Below are positions 1 through 6,958 of a stretch of 11,073 bases of DNA, piece by piece. Below the pieces are notes generated by a model that saw only the letters and a list, made by a program, of their open reading frames with translations, did not search any database and was not told where the DNA came from. The position numbers and the translations under genes were made by a program. Origin of the DNA: JBHELG01 sp046263195. Lineage in GTDB: Bacteria > Actinomycetota > Nitriliruptoria > Nitriliruptorales > JAHWKO01. Numbering within the stretch: position 1 is the first letter of the stretch; each line of letters opens with the position of its first letter. The stretch is taken from positions 1 through 11,073 of the forward strand of contig JBHELG010000010.1 in assembly GCA_046263195.1 (NCBI GenBank), given 5' to 3'.

Positions 1-1249
1 GCTGGTCCTCGTCGACCTGACCCGTAGCTGAGCCGTGGCCGGCCTTGACCTCCGCGCATTCGATCTCGAGGAAGGGGGTCGAATCGGCCTTGGCACCCGG
101 GGTGAGGACGAGACTCTTGTTGGTCTCGTTCGAGTCGCTGCCGACCGCGTCCGGGTGGACGTAGATGTGCCCCCGGAAAACCGTGCGGCTGTGCCCCTGG
201 AGGGCTCCCTTATACAGAACGTCGGAGACAGCATGCCCCGCGATGTGCGCGATGAACGGGTGGTGTTCGAAGTGCTGGCCCCGGTCGGAGAAGTACACGC
301 CGAGCGGCTCGATTCGGCTGCCCGGCCCGACGAGTCGGACCTCGGGACGGAGTCGTACCGTCTCGCCCCCGAGCGTGACCGCGAGATGCCGGACGTGGGT
401 GTCACGGCGGAGCTCGAAGGCCTGCACGGCCATGTGGCCGACGCGTCCTTCCCAGTCTTGAAGGGTGACGAAGTCCAGCTTCGCGCCGTCGGCGACGATG
501 ACCTCGACGACCTCGTCGACCGTTGCCTTGTCCTCCCCGAGGTCCGCTGACACGTGCTCGCAGAACAGCTGAGCCGAAGCGTGCCGGTCCACGACGACGA
601 GCAGGCGTGGCAGACGGGCGCCTCCCCGTCCGACCCGGACGGTGACGCCGATAGGGGCGTCGAGCTCCGCTTCTGGGGGGACGTACACGAAGACGCCCTG
701 CGTCCAGGCCGTGTCGTTCGCCGCGACGGTGCGGTCGTGGTCGGCGGTGAGCCGTCCGAGATGTTCGCGGACGAGCCCCTCGTAGCGCACGGCTGCCTCG
801 GCGAGGTCGCACACGACGACGCCGGCCGTCCTGTGCGTCTCCGACACCCAGACGTCGAGCTCCCCGTCTGTCAGGTCGGCGCGGGCGCCGACCTGAGCCA
901 ACCCGTCGACCAGGAGAGCGGGGGGGCCGACGGCCTGGGCGGGCGGGCCGGATCTGACTGGCGCGTCGACACCGTCCTCAGTCACTAGCGGCAGGCCGAC
1001 GGCGAATCGGGCGAACGGCGTGTCCTTCCAGGCTTCTTCGCCGCGCAGCTTCGGCCAGTCAAGGTCGGCCCAGCGCTTGTAGGACTCGAGGCGTCGGTCC
1101 CGCAGCCAGGTGGGCTCACCCGCCGCCTCTGAACGGCGGGCGATCACCTCCTCGCTCAGGGTGTCGAGGGTCGGCACTTCTCCCGATTCCGCCGCGGTCC
1201 TGGCCAGGCCAAATCCGCTCCTAGGGGTTTCGGTGGGGGCGGTCGTCAT
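1..1249 (-). CDS. sufD: SufD, Fe-S cluster assembly scaffold subunit (3' end outside window)
   Basis: Partner of SufB in the cytosolic SufBC2D complex that builds Fe-S clusters. An uninterrupted frame starts at ATG 1249 and runs off the left edge with 416 codons visible and no stop. The N-terminus carries GEPTWLRDRRLESYKRW, the same GEPTW-RD-R-xxY block found in SufB. The C-terminal half is the SufB/SufD beta-helix core, with FSDRGQHFEHHPFI and then DSNETNKSLVLTPGAKADS, FLEIECAEVKAGHG and TGQVDEDQ. The His in the AGHGSATGQ block (residue 405) aligns with the E. coli SufD His of the SHGAT motif implicated in cluster formation at the SufB-SufD interface (alignment from memory). By family length, roughly 30-50 residues should be missing. 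The start codon overlaps the sufB stop as ATGA, which implies translational coupling and decides the start. sufC is expected next, outside the window. Identification is firm. Confidence 0.95.
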   Translation of the reverse strand, partial: MTTAPTETPRSGFGLARTAAESGEVPTLDTLSEEVIARRSEAAGEPTWLRDRRLESYKRWADLDWPKLRGEEAWKDTPFARFAVGLPLVTEDGVDAPVRSGPPAQAVGPPALLVDGLAQVGARADLTDGELDVWVSETHRTAGVVVCDLAEAAVRYEGLVREHLGRLTADHDRTVAANDTAWTQGVFVYVPPEAELDAPIGVTVRVGRGGARLPRLLVVVDRHASAQLFCEHVSADLGEDKATVDEVVEVIVADGAKLDFVTLQDWEGRVGHMAVQAFELRRDTHVRHLAVTLGGETVRLRPEVRLVGPGSRIEPLGVYFSDRGQHFEHHPFIAHIAGHAVSDVLYKGALQGHSRTVFRGHIYVHPDAVGSDSNETNKSLVLTPGAKADSTPFLEIECAEVKAGHGSATGQVDEDQ

Positions 1250-2658
1250 CCGATCGCGCCCTCCATCTCGAGAGCGATGAGCCGGTTCAGCTCGACCGCG
1301 TATTCCATCGGCAGCTCACGGGAGATCGGCTCGACGAAGCCCCGCACGATCATGCCGGACGCCTCGTCCTCGCCGAGGCCACGGCTCATGAGGTAGAAGA
1401 GCTGGTCGTCCCCGATCTTCGACACGGTCGCCTCGTGCTCGACCCTCGCGTCCTCGGCGGCGATCTCCATGTAGGGGTAGGTGTCGGAACGGCTGTGCTC
1501 GTCGAGCAGCAGCGCATCGCAGCGCACCGTCGAGCGGCAGCGGCGGGTGTCGGCCTCGATGTTGACGAGGCCCCGGTAGGAGGTGCGCCCGGCCCCTTTC
1601 GAGATCGACTTCGACACGATCTTCGAGGAGGTGTCCGGGGCGTGGTGGACCATCTTGGCGCCGGCGTCCTGGTGCTGGCCGTCGGAGGCGTAGGCGACCG
1701 ACAGGACCTCGCCCTTCGCGCCGCGGCCCATCAGGTACACGCTCGGGTACTTCATGGTCAGCTTCGAACCGATGTTCGCGTCGATCCACTCCATCGTCGC
1801 GTCCTCGTACGCCGCGGCCCGCTTCGTGACGAGGTTGTAGACGTTGTTCGACCAGTTCTGGATGGTCGTGTAGCGGACCCGCGCGCCTGGCTTCACGATG
1901 ATCTCGACCACAGCCGAGTGGAGGGAGTCCTTCGAGTAGATGGGGGCGGTGCAGCCTTCGACGTAGTGCACGTAGCTACCGGGCTCGGCGATGATGAGGG
2001 TGCGCTCGAACTGGCCCATGCCCTCCTTGTTGATGCGGAAGTAGGCCTGCAGCGGGATGTCGACCTTCACGCCCTCCGGCACCCAGATGAACGAGCCGCC
2101 CGACCACACCGCCGTGTTCAGCGCGGCGAACTTGTTGTCGTTCGGCGGGATGACCGTGCCGAAGTGCTCGCGGAACAGCTCCTCGTGCTCCCTCAGACCG
2201 CTGTCGGTGTCGAGGAAGAGGACTCCCTGCTTCTCGAGGTCCTCCCGCACCTTGTGGTAGACGACCTCGGACTCGTACTGGGCGGCCACGCCCGCGATCA
2301 GACGCTGCTTTTCCGCCTCGGGGATGCCGAGCCTGTCGTAGGTGTTCTTGATGTCGGCCGGCAACTCGTCCCAGGACGTGGCCTGCTTCTCGGTGGCCCG
2401 CACGAAGTAGTAGATGTCGTCGAAGTGGATGCCGGAGAGGTCCCCGCCCCAACTCGGCATCGGGCGGCGCAAGAACGCCTCGTAGGCGCGGAGGCGCAGG
2501 TCACGGATCCACGTCGGCTCACCCTTGAGGTAGCTGATCTCCTCGACCACCTCGCGGGAGAGGCCCTTCTTCGGCTCGAAAACGGAATGCTCCGGATCGG
2601 CCCAACCGAACTGGTACTGGCCGAGCTGGCTTCCGAGTTCTGCGGCGCTCTTCGCCAC
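1246..2658 (-). CDS. sufB: SufB, Fe-S cluster assembly scaffold
   Basis: Core scaffold of the SUF system, which with SufC ATPase and SufD assembles Fe-S clusters in the cytosol. The 470 residues match the usual full length. Visible signatures are GEPTWIRDLRLRAYEAF (46-62), WSGGSFIWVPEGVKVDIPLQ (185-204), EGCTAPIY (234-241), the beta-helix core, RRCRSTVRCDALLLDEHS (372-389) and the family signature VEHEATVSKIGDDQLFYL (406-423). C380 in the RCD block is the candidate equivalent of E. coli SufB Cys405, the proposed acceptor of persulfide sulfur; the second Cys that follows about nine residues later in E. coli is absent here (Ser or Arg). No intein interrupts the gene, unlike in some mycobacteria. 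The start is GTG at 2658, chosen because AAGGAG lies 6 nt upstream. The gene sits 57 nt after sufR and overlaps sufD by 4 nt. Confidence 0.98.
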   Translation of the reverse strand: MAKSAAELGSQLGQYQFGWADPEHSVFEPKKGLSREVVEEISYLKGEPTWIRDLRLRAYEAFLRRPMPSWGGDLSGIHFDDIYYFVRATEKQATSWDELPADIKNTYDRLGIPEAEKQRLIAGVAAQYESEVVYHKVREDLEKQGVLFLDTDSGLREHEELFREHFGTVIPPNDNKFAALNTAVWSGGSFIWVPEGVKVDIPLQAYFRINKEGMGQFERTLIIAEPGSYVHYVEGCTAPIYSKDSLHSAVVEIIVKPGARVRYTTIQNWSNNVYNLVTKRAAAYEDATMEWIDANIGSKLTMKYPSVYLMGRGAKGEVLSVAYASDGQHQDAGAKMVHHAPDTSSKIVSKSISKGAGRTSYRGLVNIEADTRRCRSTVRCDALLLDEHSRSDTYPYMEIAAEDARVEHEATVSKIGDDQLFYLMSRGLGEDEASGMIVRGFVEPISRELPMEYAVELNRLIALEMEGAIG

Positions 2659-2664
2659 GGTCTA

Positions 2665-2670
2665 CTCCTT
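2665..2670 (-). promoter_or_regulatory. Ribosome binding site of sufB
   Basis: AAGGAG lies 6 nt before the GTG at 2658. It fixes this non-ATG codon as the sufB start, consistent with the family N-terminus. Confidence 0.8.
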
Positions 2671-2715
2671 CTTCGTGTCGCGTCCGGGAACGCGTTCGTC
2701 ACGTCTTGTACGCCT

Positions 2716-3525
2716 CTAGGTCGTCGTCGGCGAAACCATAGGGAGGGTCGTCTTCGCCACCACAGTGCAGACGCAGACGCTGTCGCCTTTCGCGAGGGTC
2801 TCGCGGCGCGAGACCTGCACGTCTCCGAGCACCCGCCGGAACATCGCCGCCTCGTGCGCGCACATCTCCGGGTGGCGTCGGGCCGTCTCGTAAATGGCGC
2901 AGTGGGTCTGTGTCAGTCGGAAGCCCTCCTCACACTCCTCCACCCGCGCTTCGAAGCCGGCATCTGTCAAGGCGGCGGCCAGCTGCAACAGCCGGTCGTG
3001 CAACTCCTCCCCATCCACCATCGCGGCGTACTGCTCGGTCTCCCGATCCTGACGCCAGCGCAAGTACGCGCGTAGACCCTCGCGTCCGAGTTCATCCTCG
3101 AGGAAGGCGAGCAGGTCGCTGACGAGCTCACGGTACCGGTGGGGGAAGAGACCCTCGCCCCGGGAGGTGAGATGGTACCGAGCGACCGGCCGTCCGCGTT
3201 CTTGCTTCACGATCCGCTCGGCGATGAGGCCCTCCCGCTCGAGCACGGCGATATGTCGCCGTACTGCGACGTCACTGATCCCGAGGACCTCGGCCAGTTC
3301 GGGAGCGCTGCGCTCCCGCTCACGTTTCAGGCTGCGGAGGATGGTGGCCCGGGGTTCTCCGAGCAAACTCACGAGCGAGCGCATGCTCGTCTCGACCGGC
3401 TCGGACTCGCTCCGAGGCTCGTCCGGAGCGTCTTCGGGAGAGAGCCATGTCCGCTCCTGCGGTTCACGACCCCTTGTTCCATCCGTCCCGACCTGTGCCT
3501 CTGACAGCCAGCTCACTCCACGCAC
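2716..3525 (-). CDS. sufR: SufR-type Fe-S sensing transcriptional repressor of the SUF operon
   Basis: A winged-helix regulator preceding sufBD, the position SufR occupies in mycobacterial and many other actinobacterial SUF operons. Residues 48-125 form the DNA-binding domain: SMRSLVSLLGEPRATILRSL, the helix-turn-helix SAPELAEVLGISDVAVRRHI, then a wing with GRPVARYHLT. The C-terminal half is Cys-rich: C198, C209, C222, C251 and C253. The C209-x12-C222-x28-C251 spacing closely resembles the cluster ligands described for mycobacterial SufR (from memory). I infer an Fe-S bound repressor that responds to cluster demand, iron or oxidative stress. The longest frame begins at GTG 3525, but AGGA lies only 2-3 nt upstream of it. 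GTG at 3516 (three residues shorter) is about as likely, and the first ~45 residues are charged, low in complexity and probably disordered, so a later start such as M48 cannot be excluded. Length is similar to mycobacterial SufR. Confidence 0.9.
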   Translation of the reverse strand: MRGVSWLSEAQVGTDGTRGREPQERTWLSPEDAPDEPRSESEPVETSMRSLVSLLGEPRATILRSLKRERERSAPELAEVLGISDVAVRRHIAVLEREGLIAERIVKQERGRPVARYHLTSRGEGLFPHRYRELVSDLLAFLEDELGREGLRAYLRWRQDRETEQYAAMVDGEELHDRLLQLAAALTDAGFEARVEECEEGFRLTQTHCAIYETARRHPEMCAHEAAMFRRVLGDVQVSRRETLAKGDSVCVCTVVAKTTLPMVSPTTT

Positions 3526-3545
3526 TTTCCTGAAGCAGGTTGTTT

Positions 3546-3565
3546 TCTAAATGTTCTGGTTTAGA
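3546..3565. promoter_or_regulatory. Inverted repeat overlapping the sufR -10 box, candidate SufR operator
   Basis: A perfect 6-bp inverted repeat, TCTAAA-N8-TTTAGA, spans 20 bp. On the minus strand it shares its first base with the predicted -10 box and covers the expected transcription start. Such placement is typical of a repressor that blocks RNA polymerase, and SufR proteins are known to bind palindromes at their own promoters. The repeat itself is seen directly; its assignment to SufR is inference. It does not match the CAAC-N6-GTTG motif I recall for cyanobacterial SufR. Confidence 0.5.
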
Positions 3566-3593
3566 TAGTAGGGAGGGTGGCGTCATCTTGCAA
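3565..3593 (-). promoter_or_regulatory. Predicted sigma70-type promoter of sufR-sufB-sufD
   Basis: On the minus strand a -35 box TTGCAA (3588-3593; 4 of 6 consensus matches) is separated by exactly 17 nt from a -10 box TACTAT (3565-3570; 4 of 6). Transcription would begin near 3558, giving a leader of about 33 nt before GTG 3525. This is one of the few AT-rich patches in a GC-rich window, which supports a promoter. The call rests on consensus and spacing alone. Confidence 0.6.
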
Positions 3594-3901
3594 AGGCCGG
3601 TCACCCACGATCGATCGCGTCCCCCACCGGGGTGCACGGGACAACTCGGCTCGATTCGTGGTGTTCGTCCCGTTGTCCGCGACAGTGGTGCTCAGTAGGG
3701 TCGCTGGCGCCTCATCGGCCTCTCTCAGTTCGGGTCGCAGCCAGCGACGTCCGAGTCGGGGGCCGTGAGGGGCGCGGCTGCGGCCAGAAGGGACCCAACC
3801 GCGATTGAAGGCCCCGAGGGGCTGCTCTGCGGACGGCGGACAAGCCGCCACCTGCGGCGGTCACTCGGGGTCTTCCCAAGACCGCTGTCCCACCCGTGCG
3901 T
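3594..3901. other. Non-coding gap between the 146-aa membrane protein gene and the sufR promoter
   Basis: About 308 bases with no convincing gene. Short open frames exist on both strands, but they lack ribosome binding sites and have Arg/Pro/Ser-rich compositions expected of chance frames in GC-rich DNA. The part nearest the upstream gene carries several small GC-rich hairpins (3811-3822, 3845-3860 and 3869-3883). The remainder shows nothing I can name. Confidence 0.5.
3845..3883 (-). terminator. Tandem hairpins downstream of the 146-aa membrane protein gene
   Basis: Reading on the minus strand after the stop at 3902, a perfect 6-bp stem with a 3-nt loop appears at 3869-3883 (GGTCTT, loop, AAGACC). 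A 5-bp GC stem follows at 3845-3860 (CCGCC, 6-nt loop, GGCGG). Neither is followed by a U tract, so a classical intrinsic terminator is not shown. They could mark transcript end or 3' stability. Confidence 0.35.
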
Positions 3902-4342
3902 TCAGCGGGAGGGCGCCGCCTCCGAATCGAATCTCGAGCCGCGGGGCATGCCCGCCGGCACCTGGGCGAGCTCTTCGGGCAAGGCGTCCCCGGAGTCCTC
4001 CGGCTCTCGTTTGGCACGCGCGAGCCAGCCGAGCACGAAACCGAGCAGCAGCCCGAGACTGACAAGAGCCGCTCGGCTGCCCCACACCCCCGCCGTTCCC
4101 CTGTCGAGACGCTCGGAGACGAAGTCACCCACTCTGTCGGTCGGGCCGCGGCTGTGACCGACGCGTCCGGCGAGGTCGGTGACGGACTCCTTGCCTTCCC
4201 GCGCTTGTTCCGCGAGCCGTCCGGTCGCGTCCTCCACAGCACCCTTCAGTCGCTCGGTGGGCGTCTCCCGGCGGGGAGAGATGCGCTCGAGGACTGGCTT
4301 GAAGCGCCCTTCGACGCGGTCGGCGACCTCACTGACGGTCAT
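3902..4342 (-). CDS. Small single-pass membrane protein with amphipathic helical N-terminus
   Basis: A 146-residue protein that I cannot assign to a named family. Residues 1-80 are charged and helix-prone, with spaced hydrophobics (for example VADRVEGRFKPVLERI and RLKGAVEDATGRLAEQA), resembling YtxH or DUF883/ElaB-like membrane-associated stress proteins. One hydrophobic segment follows at about 88-108 (AALVSLGLLLGFVLGWLARA), flanked by Arg and Lys. The tail of about 35 residues is acidic, then Pro/Gly/Ser-rich. There is no signal peptide. I place the start at ATG 4342 because GGGAGG lies 8 nt upstream; a GTG three codons earlier directly abuts that site and is unlikely. It is divergent from the intramembrane protease at 4456, with about 113 nt between them. 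Possible role in envelope or stress biology is a guess. Confidence 0.75.
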   Translation of the reverse strand: MTVSEVADRVEGRFKPVLERISPRRETPTERLKGAVEDATGRLAEQAREGKESVTDLAGRVGHSRGPTDRVGDFVSERLDRGTAGVWGSRAALVSLGLLLGFVLGWLARAKREPEDSGDALPEELAQVPAGMPRGSRFDSEAAPSR

Positions 4343-4350
4343 GGCATTCA

Positions 4351-4356
4351 CCTCCC
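4351..4356 (-). promoter_or_regulatory. Ribosome binding site deciding the start of the 146-aa membrane protein
   Basis: GGGAGG ends 8 nt before ATG 4342 and directly touches the upstream in-frame GTG at 4351. This favours the ATG, making the protein three residues shorter than the maximal frame. Confidence 0.7.
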
Positions 4357-4455
4357 GTCATGGCCGCTGGGCCTCAGCCTTTGGCCACCGTCGCTTCAAC
4401 TCAAGCAGGACGCTACCGGGGAGGGGGACGAGAGCCCCGTCGCTAGCCTGCGCCT

Positions 4456-5307
4456 ATGTCCAGTGGCCCGCTACGCCTCGTCATCGCCGCGCTCGTGCTC
4501 TGCCTGCTGGCCCGGGCGGCGGCCGGGGCCTGGCGGAACCGCCTTCTCGCTGCCGTGGTGTGGCGAAAAGTGGGTCTGCGCCATATCGCGGGTGCGTTCG
4601 GGCTGTTCACGCTCGTTGCGACACTCGCATCCTTGCTGCTCACGTCCCCGCTGCTGCGCTTCGGGCTGGGTTCGATCGTGGGCTTCTCTGGCAACGCGGT
4701 CTTCACGCCGCTCGAGGAGTTGACGGCTCGTTCCGGTCTGGTGGGTGCGGACGGCGGGCACGACTGGTACCTGGTCGCGGCCGCCACCGTATTCCTCGGG
4801 TTCATCGCGCTTCTGGTGCCGTGGCTGGCCTTCATAGAGGAGGAGATCTTCCGGGGCGGATTGGAGGAGGCCGACCTGCGGCAGGAGGTCGGCGCAGCAC
4901 TGCGCTTCGGGCTCGTCCACCTCGTCATGCTCGTACCGATCGCTGCTGCGCTCGCCATCGCTGTGGCCGGCTTCTGTTATGGGCGCATCTACCGCCGGGC
5001 GTACCACTCGGACGCGCACACCCGGGTCCCGGAGGTGGTGGCCCGCACGTACCGGCCGACCCCTCGGGCCCGCAGTGCGGCGCTGCGGGCCCTCCGACGC
5101 CGGACTCCTCCGGTCCACCTGCCGGAGGATGGCCCGGCGGCCCTGTTCGAGGGGGGGTCGCTGCCGATCGCGCCCTCCGCTGCCGTCCCGGCCCAACTGC
5201 GGCAGGCATCAGGCGTGCTCGCCTCCACCGTGTGGCACGCGACCTTCAACTCGCTCGTCCTCGTGCTCCTGTGGCTGGTCGTGATATTCGACGCAGCGGC
5301 AGGTTGA
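4456..5307 (+). CDS. CPBP (CAAX/Rce1-like) family intramembrane metalloprotease
   Basis: A 283-residue multi-pass membrane protein with all three CPBP motifs in order: EExxxR at 128-133 (EEEIFR), FxxxH at 151-155 (FGLVH) and HxxxN at 261-265 (HATFN). The Glu and His residues are the expected metal-site residues. Hydrophobic segments lie near 6-24, 44-63, 105-127, 150-175 and 254-277. Unusually, about 106 residues separate the second and third motif His residues, including an Arg/Pro-rich hydrophilic stretch at about 178-250 that probably forms a large soluble loop. Family members act as prenyl-protein proteases, bacteriocin-immunity proteins or regulatory proteases; the substrate here is unknown. 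No ribosome binding site is evident before ATG 4456. A TAGCCT at 4444-4449 ends 6 nt before it, so a leaderless transcript is possible but unproven. It is divergent from the gene at 3902-4342 and convergent with the HIT gene. Confidence 0.88.
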   Translation: MSSGPLRLVIAALVLCLLARAAAGAWRNRLLAAVVWRKVGLRHIAGAFGLFTLVATLASLLLTSPLLRFGLGSIVGFSGNAVFTPLEELTARSGLVGADGGHDWYLVAAATVFLGFIALLVPWLAFIEEEIFRGGLEEADLRQEVGAALRFGLVHLVMLVPIAAALAIAVAGFCYGRIYRRAYHSDAHTRVPEVVARTYRPTPRARSAALRALRRRTPPVHLPEDGPAALFEGGSLPIAPSAAVPAQLRQASGVLASTVWHATFNSLVLVLLWLVVIFDAAAG

Positions 5308-5325
5308 AGCCGGTGTCGACGCGGT

Positions 5326-5340
5326 CCGCCCCGGGGGCGG
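5326..5340. terminator. GC-rich hairpin between convergent genes
   Basis: A perfect 6-bp stem (CCGCCC, loop CGG, GGGCGG) lies in the 41-nt gap between the plus-strand protease stop at 5307 and the minus-strand HIT stop at 5349. There is no U tract on either side. The position suggests a shared bidirectional terminator, as is common between convergent genes. Confidence 0.5.
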
Positions 5341-5348
5341 GCCCGGCG

Positions 5349-5813
5349 CTAGGTCCGCCTTTCGAGGACCGCTCGAATGCACTCGGCCACGGCGGCCGCC
5401 TCGGCTTCGTCCTCGTAGCGCTTGCGCGGCCAGAAGAACCCGCGTAAGCCGTCGCGGGGTCGCCGCGGCACGACGTGCACATGGAGGTGAGCGACGCTCT
5501 GACTCACCCGGTTGTTCATCCCCACGAATGTTCCCGTCGCGCCCATCGCCTCTGTGACCGCGGCCGCGAGACGTCGCACCCCTTCGAACAAGGGTCCTAC
5601 GGCCGGCTCGGGCAGGTCGAGCAAGGTCACGTGGTGTTCGGGGGGGATGACGAGACAGTGGCCAGGAAAGAGGGGGCGGTGATCGAGGAAGGCGAACGCC
5701 CCGGGCGAGTCGAGGACGAGGTGGGCGCCGACCTCCCCGGTGAGGATGCGGCAGAAGACGCACGTGTCGAGCAGGGTTGCCGTGGGCCGCGGTCGCGGGT
5801 GAGGACCGGTCAT
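5349..5813 (-). CDS. HIT family nucleotide hydrolase/transferase
   Basis: A 154-residue protein with the histidine-triad active site HLHVHVVPR (His 109, 111, 113) preceded by the typical N-x-x-x-SQSVAHLH block. At the N-terminus CVFCRI (C18, C21) is the CxxC seen in many Hint/Fhit-like proteins, often binding zinc with downstream His residues. The middle has LDHRPLFPGHCLVIPPEHHVTLLDL, standard for the family. Members cleave the phosphate bond of nucleotidyl conjugates such as AMP-lysine, dinucleoside polyphosphates or aminoacyl-AMP; the exact substrate cannot be read from sequence. The soluble product would be cytosolic. Its ATG at 5813 overlaps the stop of the upstream oxidoreductase as ATGA, so it is the last gene of a four-gene cluster and probably translationally coupled. 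The tail (about 125-154) is Arg/Glu-rich. Confidence 0.93.
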   Translation of the reverse strand: MTGPHPRPRPTATLLDTCVFCRILTGEVGAHLVLDSPGAFAFLDHRPLFPGHCLVIPPEHHVTLLDLPEPAVGPLFEGVRRLAAAVTEAMGATGTFVGMNNRVSQSVAHLHVHVVPRRPRDGLRGFFWPRKRYEDEAEAAAVAECIRAVLERRT

Positions 5814-6934
5814 CGCACATCGCCTGTTCCATGAGGGTCGTCGGACGCGGACGTGCGCACCGACCAGCGCAAGCCGGTAGCGTCGGCGAGGTCGTCGAGG
5901 AGTCCGGCAGGGTCCAGCGCCTCAGCCGCCGCGACGCATCCCGTCGCTTCTCCCAGCCCCGCAACGAGGCGTTCGGCGGCCGCTGCCATCGCCTCGGCCG
6001 TGAGGCCGTAAGGATCGCGCCCGTAGGCCCAGGCTCTCGCCACCTCTCCCGTGGCACCTTCCGCTTCGGCCACACACGCCCACCGGACGGATTGGCGTCC
6101 CTTCTCACCCGGTCCCTCCGGCCCACGCTCCAACAGGCGGGTGGCCGCCACCCGGGCAGGCTCCCACCGGGCGAGGTTGGCGATGAGTTGCGTGAGGTCG
6201 AGGAGCGGCCCGGGCAGGGCGATGTAGCTGCGGACGAGGCGGACCTCGGGTACGTGACGCGGCACGGTCAGCGGCTCGACACCTGGGATCCCGGCCGTGT
6301 AGCGCGGGCCGACCGGCCGCGGGAACCAGGCGTGGCGACGCACTTCCGCGAGCCCTTCCTCGACGAGATGCCCGTCAAGGAACGCGTGGCCGCGGCGGGC
6401 GAGGAGGCGGGAGATCGTCGTCCTGGTGCCCTTCGAAGCGCTGATCCCGGCTCCGCGGGCAATGTAGGCGGCGTGGATCTCGACCGCCCCGGCGACGGCG
6501 GCCGCTGCGAGGTGTGCCAGGAGATCTCCCATGATGCCCCAGAACCCACAGGCCAACACGGCGCTCACCCCGGCCTTGGCGGCCGGCCCTCCTTGGGTTT
6601 CGAACGCCCAGGCCAGGAAAGGCTGCTCACCGCACGCATCGAGGTAGTGGCACGGGGCGGCGACCGCAGCCTCGAGCACGGGCTGTCCGAGCGCGACAAA
6701 GGGACCCACGGTCGTCGCGAGCACATCCACCTCGCGGCAGAGGGCGGTGAGTGCGTCGCGGTCGTGGACGTCTACGACGCGCACACTCTGGGCGTGGTCG
6801 AGTCCCTCGACAGCGGTGCGTAACCGTTGCGGATGGCGTCCTGCGGCGACGAATGCCATGCCACGTCGATCGAGAGCGCGGGCCACGAGGCGGCCGGTGT
6901 AGCCGCTCGCGCCCAGCAACCCGACGACGGCCAT
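5810..6934 (-). CDS. Saccharopine dehydrogenase-like NAD(P)-binding oxidoreductase
   Basis: A 374-residue protein of the saccharopine dehydrogenase/trans-acting enoyl reductase superfamily. Residues 2-25 form a Rossmann entry with GxxGxxG at 8-14 (GASGYTG). A second beta-strand follows with AAGRHPQRL, then DVLATTVGPFVALGQPVLEAA and HYLDACGEQPF, the characteristic TxGP and YxDxxGE blocks of this superfamily. The C-terminal half contains the variable substrate domain. Bacterial homologues include mycobacterial enoyl reductases of complex lipid synthesis and many of unknown substrate; a lysine-pathway role is not supported by the neighbours. The start ATG 6934 has GGGAGGG 5 nt upstream. The gene begins 24 nt after the thiol-transferase stop and shares ATGA with the HIT gene, so all three probably lie in one transcript. 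Confidence 0.85.
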   Translation of the reverse strand: MAVVGLLGASGYTGRLVARALDRRGMAFVAAGRHPQRLRTAVEGLDHAQSVRVVDVHDRDALTALCREVDVLATTVGPFVALGQPVLEAAVAAPCHYLDACGEQPFLAWAFETQGGPAAKAGVSAVLACGFWGIMGDLLAHLAAAAVAGAVEIHAAYIARGAGISASKGTRTTISRLLARRGHAFLDGHLVEEGLAEVRRHAWFPRPVGPRYTAGIPGVEPLTVPRHVPEVRLVRSYIALPGPLLDLTQLIANLARWEPARVAATRLLERGPEGPGEKGRQSVRWACVAEAEGATGEVARAWAYGRDPYGLTAEAMAAAAERLVAGLGEATGCVAAAEALDPAGLLDDLADATGLRWSVRTSASDDPHGTGDVR

Positions 6935-6958
6935 ACCCGCCCTCCCTCGCTCGGGTGG

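Noticed and set aside
35..988. Plus-strand open frames over the left edge
   Set aside because: They are antisense to the unambiguous sufD frame on the minus strand, which runs unbroken through the whole stretch.
1435..3075. 546-codon plus-strand open frame antisense to sufB and sufR
   Set aside because: It lies opposite two firmly identified genes, is Val/Asp/Arg/Leu/His-rich with no recognisable domain, and has no ribosome site. Long antisense frames are expected in GC-rich coding DNA.
4421..4449. Consensus -35/-10 promoter for the intramembrane protease
   Set aside because: A TAGCCT resembling a -10 is present close to the ATG, but no -35 lies at the right distance, so I note only the possibility of a leaderless transcript.
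5777..6823. 348-codon plus-strand open frame
   Set aside because: Shadow of the saccharopine dehydrogenase-like gene; composition lacks any domain and it crosses the ATGA junction of two real genes.
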